DNA of 64,000 nt from Porites lobata (lineage: Eukaryota > Cnidaria > Anthozoa > Scleractinia > Poritidae). The translations under genes and the position numbers were made by a program. The notes under the pieces were generated by a model that worked only from the letters and a program-made list of their open reading frames with translations, ran no database searches and had not been told where the DNA came from. Of the stretch, positions 34,194 to 44,368 are shown piece after piece. How positions within the stretch are numbered: position 1 is the first letter of the stretch; each line of letters begins with the position of its first letter. The stretch covers positions 2,417,001 to 2,481,000 of the forward strand of contig CALNXK010000040.1 of NCBI GenBank assembly GCA_942486035.1. Direction: 5' to 3'.

Positions 34194-34574
34194 TCAAGAT
34201 AAAACTAAATATATGATTTTTTTGTCCATGTTGTTGATTAGAAAGTCCAGTTGTCGCGCGCATTTTTCGGCTTTTTTGTCTGAGGTCCAGTGTTGTGAGG
34301 TTAAGATCCAGTGTGAAATGAGGTTGGGTGAGCAGCCATTGCCAACTAAAAATAAAAATAGTTTGAAGGTGAATTTGTCGCTAATAGGTTTCTTCCAGAA
34401 AATTAACTTAAAATCTTGTGGCCAAACAGAAAGTGGATAAAATGCGTCGCCGTGGAATGAATTAAAAAGCTGAAGCCTCTGTTGGATGATTGATGTGGGG
34501 GAGAGGTTACGTAGGTGGTGTTGATTAAGGTGATTAGAAGTGAAGAGTGTTTGTCCATTGTAGAAGGTAGTCTG
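34194..34574 (-). pseudogene. Unrecognised open frame without start codon (repeat-associated)
   Basis: The minus strand is open for 126 codons from 34574 to a TGA at 34194-34196, with no ATG near the beginning. It reads coherently, for example FYNGQTLFTSNHLNQHHLRN, FHGDAFYPLSVWPQDFKLIF, VGNGCSPNLISHWILTSQHW and EKCARQLDFLINNM. After the stop the same frame continues with EEWLYLNGQKKRLTTNHLN, which echoes the FYNGQ..TSNHLN motif at the start, so the protein seems built of repeated modules of about 120 residues. It resembles repeat-rich hypothetical proteins of corals, but I cannot assign a function. Loss of start and stop codons suggests a decayed mobile or multicopy gene. Confidence 0.45.
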
Positions 34575-35277
34575 TTAAGATAACAATAGATGAGGAGGTG
34601 AAGTAGAGGGTGAGGATAAGAGCATTAAGATGGTAATTCGTAACTATTAACTATTACTTAGCATTAAAAGTTTGAGAGAAATTTTCCCATTGTTATTAGG
34701 GAAAAAGGAAAACGGAAGAAGAGCAGATAGAGTGTGAAGGAGAATGGGAATACCTGGGCATGGTAAAAAAGGATGCATCGACACCAAGGCTCCTGTAATG
34801 TTGTGAATCACCAGGGACAAAGCACAACTGAGCGAGGATGTTTGTAGCCTGGCGCCGAGCCTTTGCCCGACAATCTCTGTGTCAAGTCAATGAGAAGAAA
34901 AAAGGAAAAAAGGGAGAGAGGAGAGGAATGGCAAGGAAGCGGCCGTGCAGAGAAAAATTTTAATTTTAATTTTTTATTTTGGACAGAACAATATAGTCTC
35001 TTCATATGTAAATAGAGTTTGAAAATGATTTACATGAATTTGGGATCATTCTCGGCAGCTGGGCACTGTAATTATCTTACACAAGCCTTACCCATTTATA
35101 GTCAACGCAGCCGAAATCCTCGCGTAGTCATTTATGCTCAGTGCTTCTTCAGTTCAATTCAAATAAAATTGCTGCCAAGAGCCTGACCCAGACTGGTCCC
35201 CTCAGGTTATCTCGCTTGCTCGGTGGTGCCGACACTCGGGAGAACGGTAAACCGGGACAATCTGCAGGCTCATGTAA
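34575..35277. other. Non-coding spacer
   Basis: No gene supported. TTTGTAGCCTGGCGCCGAGC at 34839 looks like part of a dispersed repeat. Confidence 0.35.
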
Positions 35278-35446
35278 CTGAAAAGGCTCTGAGGTGAATT
35301 TCACGGTTTAGCGAGCCGTGATGAAACAGGTTTGTCCCTCCGCGCCTCCGCTTCATTCAATGCTTCTTCTACCTTTTAGGCCGTTACGTATTAGAAACGT
35401 TCTTGCGGTAAGCGAGTGTTAACTAGTGTTGTATGAAAAACATCAT
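35278..35446 (+). repeat. Paralogous non-coding block (copy 2, left part)
   Basis: Matches 20289-20455. It is separated from its continuation at 38572 by a 3.1-kb insertion. Confidence 0.75.
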
Positions 35447-38400
35447 AAGTTAATATATAGATTTAGCAATGGCTAAAAGCGAAGCTCCCGTTAATAAATT
35501 CATAACTTAAATCAAACAGTAAACTTGTAATCCACAGATAGGGCACATTCATGTGACTTTTGAGGCAAATTAAGGCTCAGTGATTTTAGAGAAAAATAAT
35601 TTGACAGTCCAAGAGTGAAACAAATTTTACATCGAGTTAATGGTCTTACTTGTACACCCAAAAATAGCAATCATGTTCGATCACAGTAGATTAGGCCTGG
35701 AAAACAAATAGACCTATTCGTGTATTGTATTTGCATTAGCTGTTGCATCATAATGTGGCATTCTCCAGTCTCTCCAACAATGCTCCGTTAGAGAGACTAT
35801 GGATAATTGGACAACCCCGAAATATATTTTTAAGAAACACACGAGCCACGATAGTCCTTGGTGGAAGCCAATTGACACGTTGCATTCCTCTGTGTAAAAG
35901 TGAGGCCAAAATAAAAAATCAGGCCGGATTTTTTCTGTTCGACAAGTTTAGTTTACAAGTAAATCTTGGCGACGAATCTGGTGGCCTGTAAACCAGCCTA
36001 TTAAACATACTTTTTCTCAACACGTCTCAGGTAAACAGTACTATGAGGCCCTTTTTTTATCATACAGACCTCGGACAGAATTTGTTCTTTCTTGCCCTAT
36101 TCTTTTTTTGCCCTATAATTCTGCGGTTTTTCACAATTTTGCAAGACAATTTGCACTCCACGACGTCAAAGCACGCGCTTCTTTTGCACAACAAATTATA
36201 GCATGGAATTATAAAACGTTTTCATGAAAAGAATTTCATTATGCGGGACTTTTCCGTTAGAAAAATCTGGTCTTGTGATATGCAGGGTAATAATTATGGG
36301 CTTTTAGTGAAAACGATAAAAAAAATTCCCAAAATCACCTTTTCGGCCAGCCGGACGGGTTCTCACTTTTGACAGGCAAATTTGCAGTGCGATTAATAGA
36401 GTTACCATTTGCGCTTCAACATGATAGACAAATTGTTATGTTTAGGTTTTATTTCCCTTTATTTATTAAACTGTGTATGGTTTTGTTATCTGTAATCTTT
36501 AAAAGCGAGTGATATTTACGCGCGGCGTTTTGAGTATTCCTCCATGCGATGTTTATGTTCGACTGGAGGGACTATATAATTCGGTGAAAAATGTACAGAG
36601 ACAATAATTTTCATTCACGAAGAGAAGTATTGAGAGTAAAGTGTCTCTGAAAATCATGAGTCAGGTAAGCATAAACTTGTTTACGTTTTAAGCCGGCTTC
36701 CCGGTGTTTGCTCTTTTTCAAGATGAACTCGAGGCAAGAAAATCGCTCAGAGCTTTCTGTTTATAGCCAAAATCATAACTAAATAATCTTCGGAACCTTT
36801 TCTTTGAATTTGCGGTCAAAAAATGTCTAAAGGCTTCTTAAACCTGATACTATTGTAGGTTAGATCATTGCTCGTGTATAAACTTAAGCGCATAAACCAT
36901 ACGCTCGACTTCAGGAAACCGAAAAAAAAAACACATCAAAGACAATAGTTGCTCAGGCTTACCAGTCGAGATGCTGCTTCTGAAGGTCATTAAGTGTTCC
37001 ACAATCGCTGGAGACTTTTCAACCCTCTTACGCCTCAAGCAAGGGCAAGTGAGTAAGCTCATTCTTGAAAACGATGCCATCCGAAATCGGATTTCCAATG
37101 ACTTTGACAACCGGAGCATTTGTCAACATAAAGCGCAATAAACAAATCAGCCATGAATTACAGAACAATCTTGATAGCAGCTGCATTTCATTTTGTACAC
37201 CAAGTACAAAAAGACGGTTTAAAACATCAGAAGATGACACAAAACTCTGTCAGCTCCAGCTATCAGTAAGCAAGTTTCCAGACGCTGTATAAATTTTCCG
37301 CATGAACTCACCTGTCAAATTTTGACCAATCAGAACATAAAAGTTGGACGTAGAGCATGATCAACGCGTGACAGGGAGAAAAGTCAAAAGCGATTGCCTG
37401 ACCAGCATGTAAAAGCGGGTTGAATTTTCGCGTCCGAAGTGAGTTCGAAATCAAAATTTTAAAAATGCGGCTCATAAACACGACCTATTTCATATGCATT
37501 TAAAAAAATTGAACTTGAGTCTGCGATCATTTGAAAAGTAGCAACTTGTCAGCGGATACCTTCAAAAAAACACTCAAACTCAGTGGGTCGATACCTGAGC
37601 CCGCGATACGGTCAGGCGATACTGGTCAGCACAAACACTATTTTTTGGACAGCTGTCAATTAATCAAAACATGGATGTACAATATCAGGCTGCAGGCTCC
37701 CAAATTAGCTAGAAAGTGTGAGATTAAACATTGGTATGCCTGTGGTGCGGACGGACGAAAGGTCGGGTGGTCGATGTACGATCACGTGATTGCCGAATTT
37801 TTTGGGATGGCTATGGGGCGTCGAATTGAGCCCGTGATCAAATAAAATATCAGTGCAAAACTTTAAACACTACGTGAACTCAATGGATAGAAAAACGAGC
37901 GCGCGATACACTCAGGTGATGATGGTCAGCGTATACTCTAGTTTGACAGCTGTCAATTAACCTTAATTAGGATGGCGAATATTCGAATTAACAGACTACG
38001 AGTGTGAGTAAGGCATATCCGTCCCGCTTGTAGTGGAAAATTGCCAGATCGTGTACCTCAGCGAACCTGAGCCCACGTTATTAGTTTTCTAATAGTGGTC
38101 TACACATGTCCCATTTTGACAGCTGTCAATTGACCTTAATTTGGCTTGCCAATATAACTTTAAACGACTGTCAGCCAACTGACAGCCTTGCCCGGCGTAG
38201 TTTCGTTTTTATGTTGAATTGGTAAGTGTGACATATTATATCAGCTTATATATAGGGGCAAAACGACTGGTCTTTCATCTGAGCCCGCCGCGAGATGGTC
38301 ATGTGATAATTGTCAGCGGATGTCTGATTTTGACAGCTGTCAATCTAATCGTACTCATACGGATGGCTTACATAACTGAAAGGCTAGTCAAGTTGTGCAA

Positions 38401-38571
38401 GATCTATAGTGACATTTGACATCGGCTTAAATGAAGTGTGTGTACGGGTGGGCGGGCGGCCGTACGCTACGTCATAACCATATTTTCTCGGATGGATAGT
38501 TTACCAAATTTTGTTACCCATGGTCCTTCGCTGCGCGCGCGCTTCGCGTGCGCGAGAGCTCCGCTATAAGG
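35447..38571. mobile_element. 3.1-kb insertion with internal tandem repeats
   Basis: It interrupts a block that is continuous at 20289-20980. The left end region contains GCGAAGCTCCCG and the right end GAGCTCCGCTATAAG, next to a GC hairpin at 38530-38565. No transposase is recognised. A TATATAA at 36574 with ATGAGTCAG|GTAAGC about 80 bases later looks like a promoter and mini-exon. An open frame at 36896-37130 has no recognisable motif. The family is unknown. Confidence 0.55.
37580..38400 (+). repeat. Degenerate tandem repeats centred on palindrome TTGACAGCTGTCAA
   Basis: Four units each have CTGAGCCCGCGATA-like sequence, then TCAGG.GAT.ATGGTCAGC, then TTTTGACAGCTGTCAATT. The palindrome occurs at about 37646 (one mismatch), 37943, 38116 and 38330. 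Spacing varies between about 170 and 300 bp. Confidence 0.75.
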
Positions 38572-39110
38572 GTATAACCATCAGGATTGTCAGCTGCTAA
38601 ACGCCTTTTCAATTGTTAACAGGGATCAGTTACCATAAGCAGTCCATTATCGTTTAACGTAAGGCACGGGCCATTGACGTGCTTTATTTATTGTATTTAA
38701 TTATTTATAATACTTGGTTGACTCTACCACTCGTCGTTTAGTAGTAACTAAATTTCATTTTTAAGCCACCTTCTTCCTGTGCTTTGTAGTAATTAATGTA
38801 TGAGAAACTGACCAATAATAGCTGTAGCAGGGTGGGGATTCAGCCTGAATCACTTTGAATAATCCTGTATAATGTTTGTAATTACTCATCTACAGGGTGT
38901 TGTGTGCATGCATAACAAAGGCTTTAATCTTCAATATCCCTCGCTATCACATTAATGAACTGTCTGTCTGGTTTTCATATTTTCTGTCAACGCACGGGGT
39001 AGTTATTCAAAACATTTATTTCGACGACGATTGGTAAGTGATGAAGATCTCTTTTAACTAGTTTTCCGTTAAGACGAGATCGTGACGCACAGTAGCTTCA
39101 TAACAGCACT
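38572..39110 (+). repeat. Paralogous non-coding block (copy 2, right part)
   Basis: Matches 20460-20980 with small indels, including AACCATCAGGATTGTCAGCT, GTGTTGTGTGCATGCATAA and AGACGAGATCGTGACGCACA. Confidence 0.75.
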
Positions 39111-39419
39111 TAATGTAAAAAGAGCCTTGCTTCAGCAGTTAGGGTTGAGACGCAAATGAATGTTTTAACCTACAAAAGCACTATGTTTCCCAACAAACTC
39201 CACTGTCAACTAACATTTAATATTAAAAAAAAGTGATATGATGAAGATGTGTGCATGATAACGACGTTTTTTTCCTTCTTTATGACTTAACTTCATGTAG
39301 GTTAAGCAACGACTACAACGAGAACGGCAAAGAGTAGCTAAGCACCATGTTTTCTCGTGAATCACACTTTTTTGTAGCGGAACCTCCATATGATTGTTAT
39401 AGAAAGCTGAAGCCTATCG

Positions 39420-40270
39420 ATACGAAAAAAATTGGGTCTAAGGCACCCGTACAGGCTCTTGGGAGAAAAAAAGGAGTCCCAGACATGCAGCTTTCGTTCG
39501 TCTTCGCGAAAAATTAACCATTTCAGAGTCAACCGTCACATAGTCGTGTCCTTGCTCACGCTCCAGGAACAATCTAGTCAGACTGCTCAAATTGTTGGCT
39601 GGTGAATTCCAAAATAAAGAACTTATGCAACATCTTGAACTTTTCTTACTGACAACTGAAGCTTTGTATAGTTTTAACGTTTTATTTTTTCGTGTACTTC
39701 TACTGCCGTAACAAAATGAAATACCGCCAGCTGGTATCAAGATTCTTCTTCTATTGAAAGCGTGGCCCTGGAAATTAAAAATAGAGTTTAGCCATGCCTA
39801 TGCCAGTGATGAATGTTAATTCCCTTTCTTGTATTTTCGTTATGAACTAGTTTTTAATCCATTAGCAATTACTTGGCCAGATGCAACATGTTAAACAAAT
39901 GTTTTAATCTTCTATTCTGCTTTCAATTTATTAAACTTGTCATTTACCTTTTAATAACAACTGGAAATTACACACAAGATAAGGTCTGTTAATTATAAAG
40001 TAATTAACAACTCGTAAAACGTTCATACGTGCCTCTCTAATCGTCTGTAATCGTTTTGAAGCTCACAAAACATTTTGTACCCATTTGATCAGCTTTGCAA
40101 TTCTTTTCTTGTTAGGGTTAACTAATCTGATTTGAATGCACCTTATAGTGGTTTCTTCAAAGAAAACAGGAAATAGATGGCAGAATATAGTAATCCGGTT
40201 TGCTCCTTTTTCTCTATAAGTCAACAGGAACATCAAACTAAGTAATATATGAAGAACAGCTCAACTGCAG
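39420..40270 (+). repeat. Duplicated non-coding block upstream of receptor C, copy 1
   Basis: Colinear with 41810-42690. Shared landmarks are AATTAACCA.TT, TCCAGGA.CAA, ACAAAATGAAATAC.GC, AAACAAATGTTTTAATCT and the TAAGT.AACAGGAACA segment. Divergence is substantial, so the duplication is old. Confidence 0.65.
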
Positions 40271-40546
40271 AGTAGGTTAACATAACAAATGACACTATAT
40301 ACATGCATATAAACAGGCGATCCCTGTTTTATAAACAAGAATTTCCACACAAAGCTTCCTCAAGTAACTGAAGGTTTGGACTTTTTATCCTTAGACTGAC
40401 TGCCCACTGGTTCTTTTCTTAAGAAATAATTTCCCTTAGTCATAAATTTTAAAAAGAGTAACTTGACTTTATGAATAATTCAAGTCCTATGAACCGTCGC
40501 GTTAAGTTATGTGGAATTTATTGGCACTTGTGAACGTTGGCGATTT

Positions 40547-40620
40547 TCAGTTAATTAAGGTGCTAAGACATCTCATTTGTTGTTTAACAAATAGAGTGGG
40601 TTAGCACCTTAATTAACTGA
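40547..40620. repeat. 74-bp near-perfect palindrome
   Basis: Outer arms TCAGTTAATTAAGGTGCTAA and its exact reverse complement enclose inner arms CATCTCATTTGTT / AACAAATAGAGTGG with a 4-base loop. A single arm-like sequence (GATTTAAGGTGCTAAC) occurs at 42789. Confidence 0.85.
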
Positions 40621-40694
40621 CATCAATGCTGCCTTTCCTATGAATCTTATATCCACTTATATGTGCCTACTAAAAAGAAGTATTGTTAGCACGT

Positions 40695-40864
40695 CGCTCA
40701 GGGGCGGATCCAGAAATTCAGAAAGGGGTGGTCGAGAAACGTGACAGCTATAATTAGATGCTATTTATATATGTGTTACTGATAATTCATTAAAAACAAT
40801 ATAAAATTTCACAGAAAAAAGGGTGGCCGCGGTTCACTTGGCCGAACCCTAAATCCACCCTTGA
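40695..40864. mobile_element. hAT-like MITE, second example
   Basis: The left end CAGGGGCGGATCCAG (40700) and the right end CTAAATCCACCCTTG are imperfect inverted repeats of the same type as 32107-32279. The interior is A+T-rich and non-coding. Confidence 0.6.
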
Positions 40865-40905
40865 TCAGTAAAATCTAGAACTGTAGCAGCCGTTTTAAGA
40901 GTTTA

Positions 40906-41353
40906 AAGTACAAGGTCAACCTGCCTTATGGCCGGACTAAATCAGATGATGAGGAGGAAGACACAAATGGAGAAATATGGGATGATGAGACTCAAGATCA
41001 GACAGATGAGGTGGTTGAATCGGATTTAACACTGTTTCTTATCGAAGACATAGTATAAGGTATCTTAGACCCCATCTTTGGCGAAAGATGAGAAAAAACC
41101 TTCGCTGTAAACCTAGCCTACAATCTTTTAACTGTAGTTGTAATTGCCAGGCTTGCCTTTCTAGAACGCTTTTTACTTATTGTTATATTAATGATTAATG
41201 ACATAAGTACGTAGTTCCTAGGTTGTTAGAGTTTTACTGTAAATTATTAATCTTAGCTATATTATTTTTAATTTTTAAATATTTATATCTAGTTTCTCCA
41301 GTTTGTTTCATTAGCTAAATACTCTCGACACGTAAATAAAGTTCATCATCATT
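40906..41353 (+). mobile_element. LINE 3' end with short acidic ORF remnant
   Basis: An open frame ends with KVNLPYGRTKSDDEEEDTNG, EIWDDETQDQTDEV and LTLFLIEDIV before TAA at 41056-41058. It is followed by a UTR with CATTAGCTAAATACTCTCGA then CACGTAAATAAAG and a TCATCATCAT tail. The UTR end resembles those at 48190-48290 and 62165-62260, so it is the 3' end of the same LINE clade. Whether the acidic frame is ORF2 is unclear. Confidence 0.5.
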
Positions 41354-41809
41354 AAGTATAGCGCTGAGAAAGAGTGCCTATTCTTGGAGAGGCGATGACG
41401 CTATTTCACAATGGTTCAGTTATTTGGTATAAGCACGTTATAAAAGAGTAAATATAAAAGTGTCACAAAACGTTCTCCAAATAATTGAAATGTAAACACT
41501 TTCGAAAGTGTAACAGACTTGCGCTTTATAAATAAAGTTGCGTTTAGAACGAATTGAGACTGCAAACACTTTTATCTCCCAGTAGAATAAACGCATTTAT
41601 TTCATATACTCCGAAACTGGCATTTTCCTACAGGTTTGAGTGGTCCCTCTGAATTATTAGAAATTTTTGTTCAATAATCCTCCCTTTTGGGTTCTCAATT
41701 ACGAATGATCCCCCTTCTGTTCTCCTAAAAATCCCCCACCCCAACCCCCAAAAAAATCCTCCAATCCCCCCCAAAATGATAAATAATGACTGGCCCCTTA
41801 GGAGGGGAG

Positions 41810-42690
41810 AAAGGGGACAGGAAGGCGTTCCAGACTTGTAGCTTTGTTTTGGCGAGAAAATTAACCACTTTAGAAGCACCCATTACAGTTACTCCTTTAA
41901 AATCTTTAAGTTTCTTGTGTTTGACTTACGATAAAAGCTTTCCAAAATGCATAAAGACTTTGCGTTGAGATTGTTAACGCATTTGCTCCTACTCCAGGAC
42001 CAACCTAGTTTTGAATTGGTCAAAACGTTGACAGGTGAATTTAAGAGTAAAAACTGATGCTATATCTAGAAATGTATTTGCTTTACATTTTTAACCTTTC
42101 GTGTTCATGTTTTGCCGCCACAAAATGAAATACAGCTGTTACCAAGATTCGTCTTTTACTCAAAGCTACTCTGGCCATGAAAATTGGATATAAATTTTAG
42201 CTGTTCCAGAAATAAATGCTTCTTTGCTTTATTCTATTTTCCTTAGGGAACAGAGTTTTAATTTCACCAACAACTACTCTGCCAGGTGCAGGATGAAAAA
42301 CAAATGTTTTAATCTACAATAAAGTTATTAAACTTGTCTTTTCTCATTAACGAACAACCAGAAATTAATCAACACTAGACGAGGACTATTAATCATCACT
42401 GAAGTGCTGACATATATAATTTGAGCTTTGGATGTTTTTATTTCGATCAGAAGCACCAGGCCTCTTTAATCCTTTTGAAACTTAATAAACATTGTACGCT
42501 TTCTTGATCAAGGTGTTTTGTTGTCAGTGGTATCTTGCCTGATTTGAATTCGCCTAATAGTAGTTTCTTCAAGGAAAAAAGGGAATAGTAGGACGAAATA
42601 TAGTTATCGGGTTTGTCTCTTTTCTCTGGCAATGGCGTCCATAAGTTGACAGGAACAACAAATAGTGAAGAATAGAGCAATTGCAGGTAA
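41810..42690 (+). repeat. Duplicated non-coding block upstream of receptor C, copy 2
   Basis: See 39420-40270. It also shares 42632-42780 with 23830-23960, so at least three related copies exist. Confidence 0.65.
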
Positions 42691-43434
42691 ACATAAAAAC
42701 TTTTATCTAACTGATAATATAAAATAATGGATACTACCTTGAAAAGCGAAAATTAGTTAGCATTAACGTCGCATGACGATTTTCACTGATTTAAGGTGCT
42801 AACACAAAGAAGGTTACATAAAATGCGAGGGTTAATAGGACGTAGTTTATTTCAGAAAGTCAAGTTACTCAGGCTCTTCACTCTTTCTGAAATTTAAAAC
42901 CAAACAAGAGGATAACGGCTTGAAAGTCGTCTAACGATAAAAAGTCCAAACCCTCAGTCACTTTAGAGCAGATCGTCTCTCAAACAGAGGCGTCAAGATA
43001 AGATATGAGACGTCAGGAAAAATGCCGCTTTTGTAGCTTAACGAGATTCAGCTTTATGGGTATAACTTAATTGTTAGTTTTTGAAAGTTTCATCTAAGAA
43101 ACCATATGCAAACGACAATAGGCTGACTTTAGTACACAGAACGGTCTGGTGATCAAAATTTAAGTATTTATTGGTCTAGGAAATCCATCCTTAATATTAT
43201 TTGAAAAATGATCGGTACTTCTTCATATTTTCTCGCTGTTGTCAGCGGCCGTGTTTTTTACCTCATTTAAGCGTAGCGACATTGACTCAACTTTTTGAAG
43301 GAAGTCGAACGATCCGAGCCTGCCTTGAGTCCTTTCCAAAATTTCCGCATAAGGCACTGTTAATTATAGTTTTCACGTACTTGGTTTAGTTCCCAGTGAG
43401 GAAGAACTTCAACTTTCAAATTTAGATGTCCGTT

Positions 43435-43560
43435 AGCCTGCGTAGCAAGCGTTTCTGTACTGTTTAGGAGCAAAGAAAGAGGAACAGGAGTCAATGACAG
43501 CGCGAAAAATGGCGCAAGTAAAAGAGCGGGAAGGGGGTGGGGAGGAACAATTTCATAATT
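43435..43560 (+). repeat. Dispersed repeat, GCCTGCGTAGCAAGCG type
   Basis: Runs from GCCTGCGTAGCAAGCGTTTC through GCGCGAAAAATGGCGC to GGGAAGGGGGTGGGGA. I associate this with a widespread anthozoan repeat. Non-coding. Confidence 0.5.
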
Positions 43561-44337
43561 TCATAACGAAAAGCTAGTTCATTTGCCTACAAAGAGAAAA
43601 CTGAGTTCTCTTTTGAACTTTCTCAATAACCTGTACAATGAATAGAAATCTCACGCCGTCGAGTCTATCCAAAATTCACCTGTTATCTGATAATGATATA
43701 AGCTTAAGCTTAATACTAACGCCTCTCCACCAAAGAAACTGACAAAAATGAAATGACTGCAAGACCACATTCAGCCGTAAAAACTGCAAAGAAGGTACTG
43801 TAAAGTCGAACTGGGTTTTCAGATCGTAAGAGTGCAAAATAAATCACGTCTGTATCTTCCCCAAAGACGGGAGATTGATCGAGTCGTTTACTCAATGCAT
43901 CCATCTTTAAAGTGATGACATCACAAACCAATTCGATAATATATTACGGAGAAATGCATCATGTGAAGACTGCATCATACTCCTTTTGCATTACCGTTGA
44001 CACAAATGTAACAGTGTCCACATAAAGAAAGTGCATGAGATAACTCATTTGCACATGGCAGCCAACACTGTAAAGACCCCTATAAATCGCAGACTACCCT
44101 TCGGGTAACTCCGAGTTAAAAAGGTTACTTTGAATGCTAAAAATAATATGTGAAGGTCTTTTAGTATACGCCAGATTTACAAAAATTTAGAGAAACGATA
44201 TCGGGAACTTTTAAACAAGTTACCGCTCAAAACAAGTTTGCACAATAAATGTTTGATTGTAGTTGGGAAAGCCGTTCTTCTTTGTGAACGCATTTTTTTT
44301 CTTGAAACTGTTCGCAAGGTTAAATCTATATTCCTTT

Positions 44338-44349
44338 GCTTTGTTTTAG
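44338..44349 (+). other. Splice acceptor before receptor C
   Basis: TTTGCTTTGTTTTAG ends at 44349, 20 bases before the ATG at 44369. The exon start TGCAAACCACACAAGG is shared with the degraded receptor at 60617. Confidence 0.7.
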
Positions 44350-44368
44350 TGCAAACCACACAAGGCCG

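Larger units (their letters stand above)
42691..44349. other. Spacer and presumed 5' region of receptor C
   Basis: No coding sequence. Contains a dispersed repeat at 43435-43560 and an inverted match between 42840-42970 and 40356-40470 (GGTTTGGACTTTTTATC, GAGTAACTTGACTTT). Confidence 0.45.

Noticed and set aside
36865..37292. Overlapping frames on both strands inside the 3.1-kb insertion
   Set aside because: Several mutually exclusive frames look equally plausible; without homology none can be called a gene.
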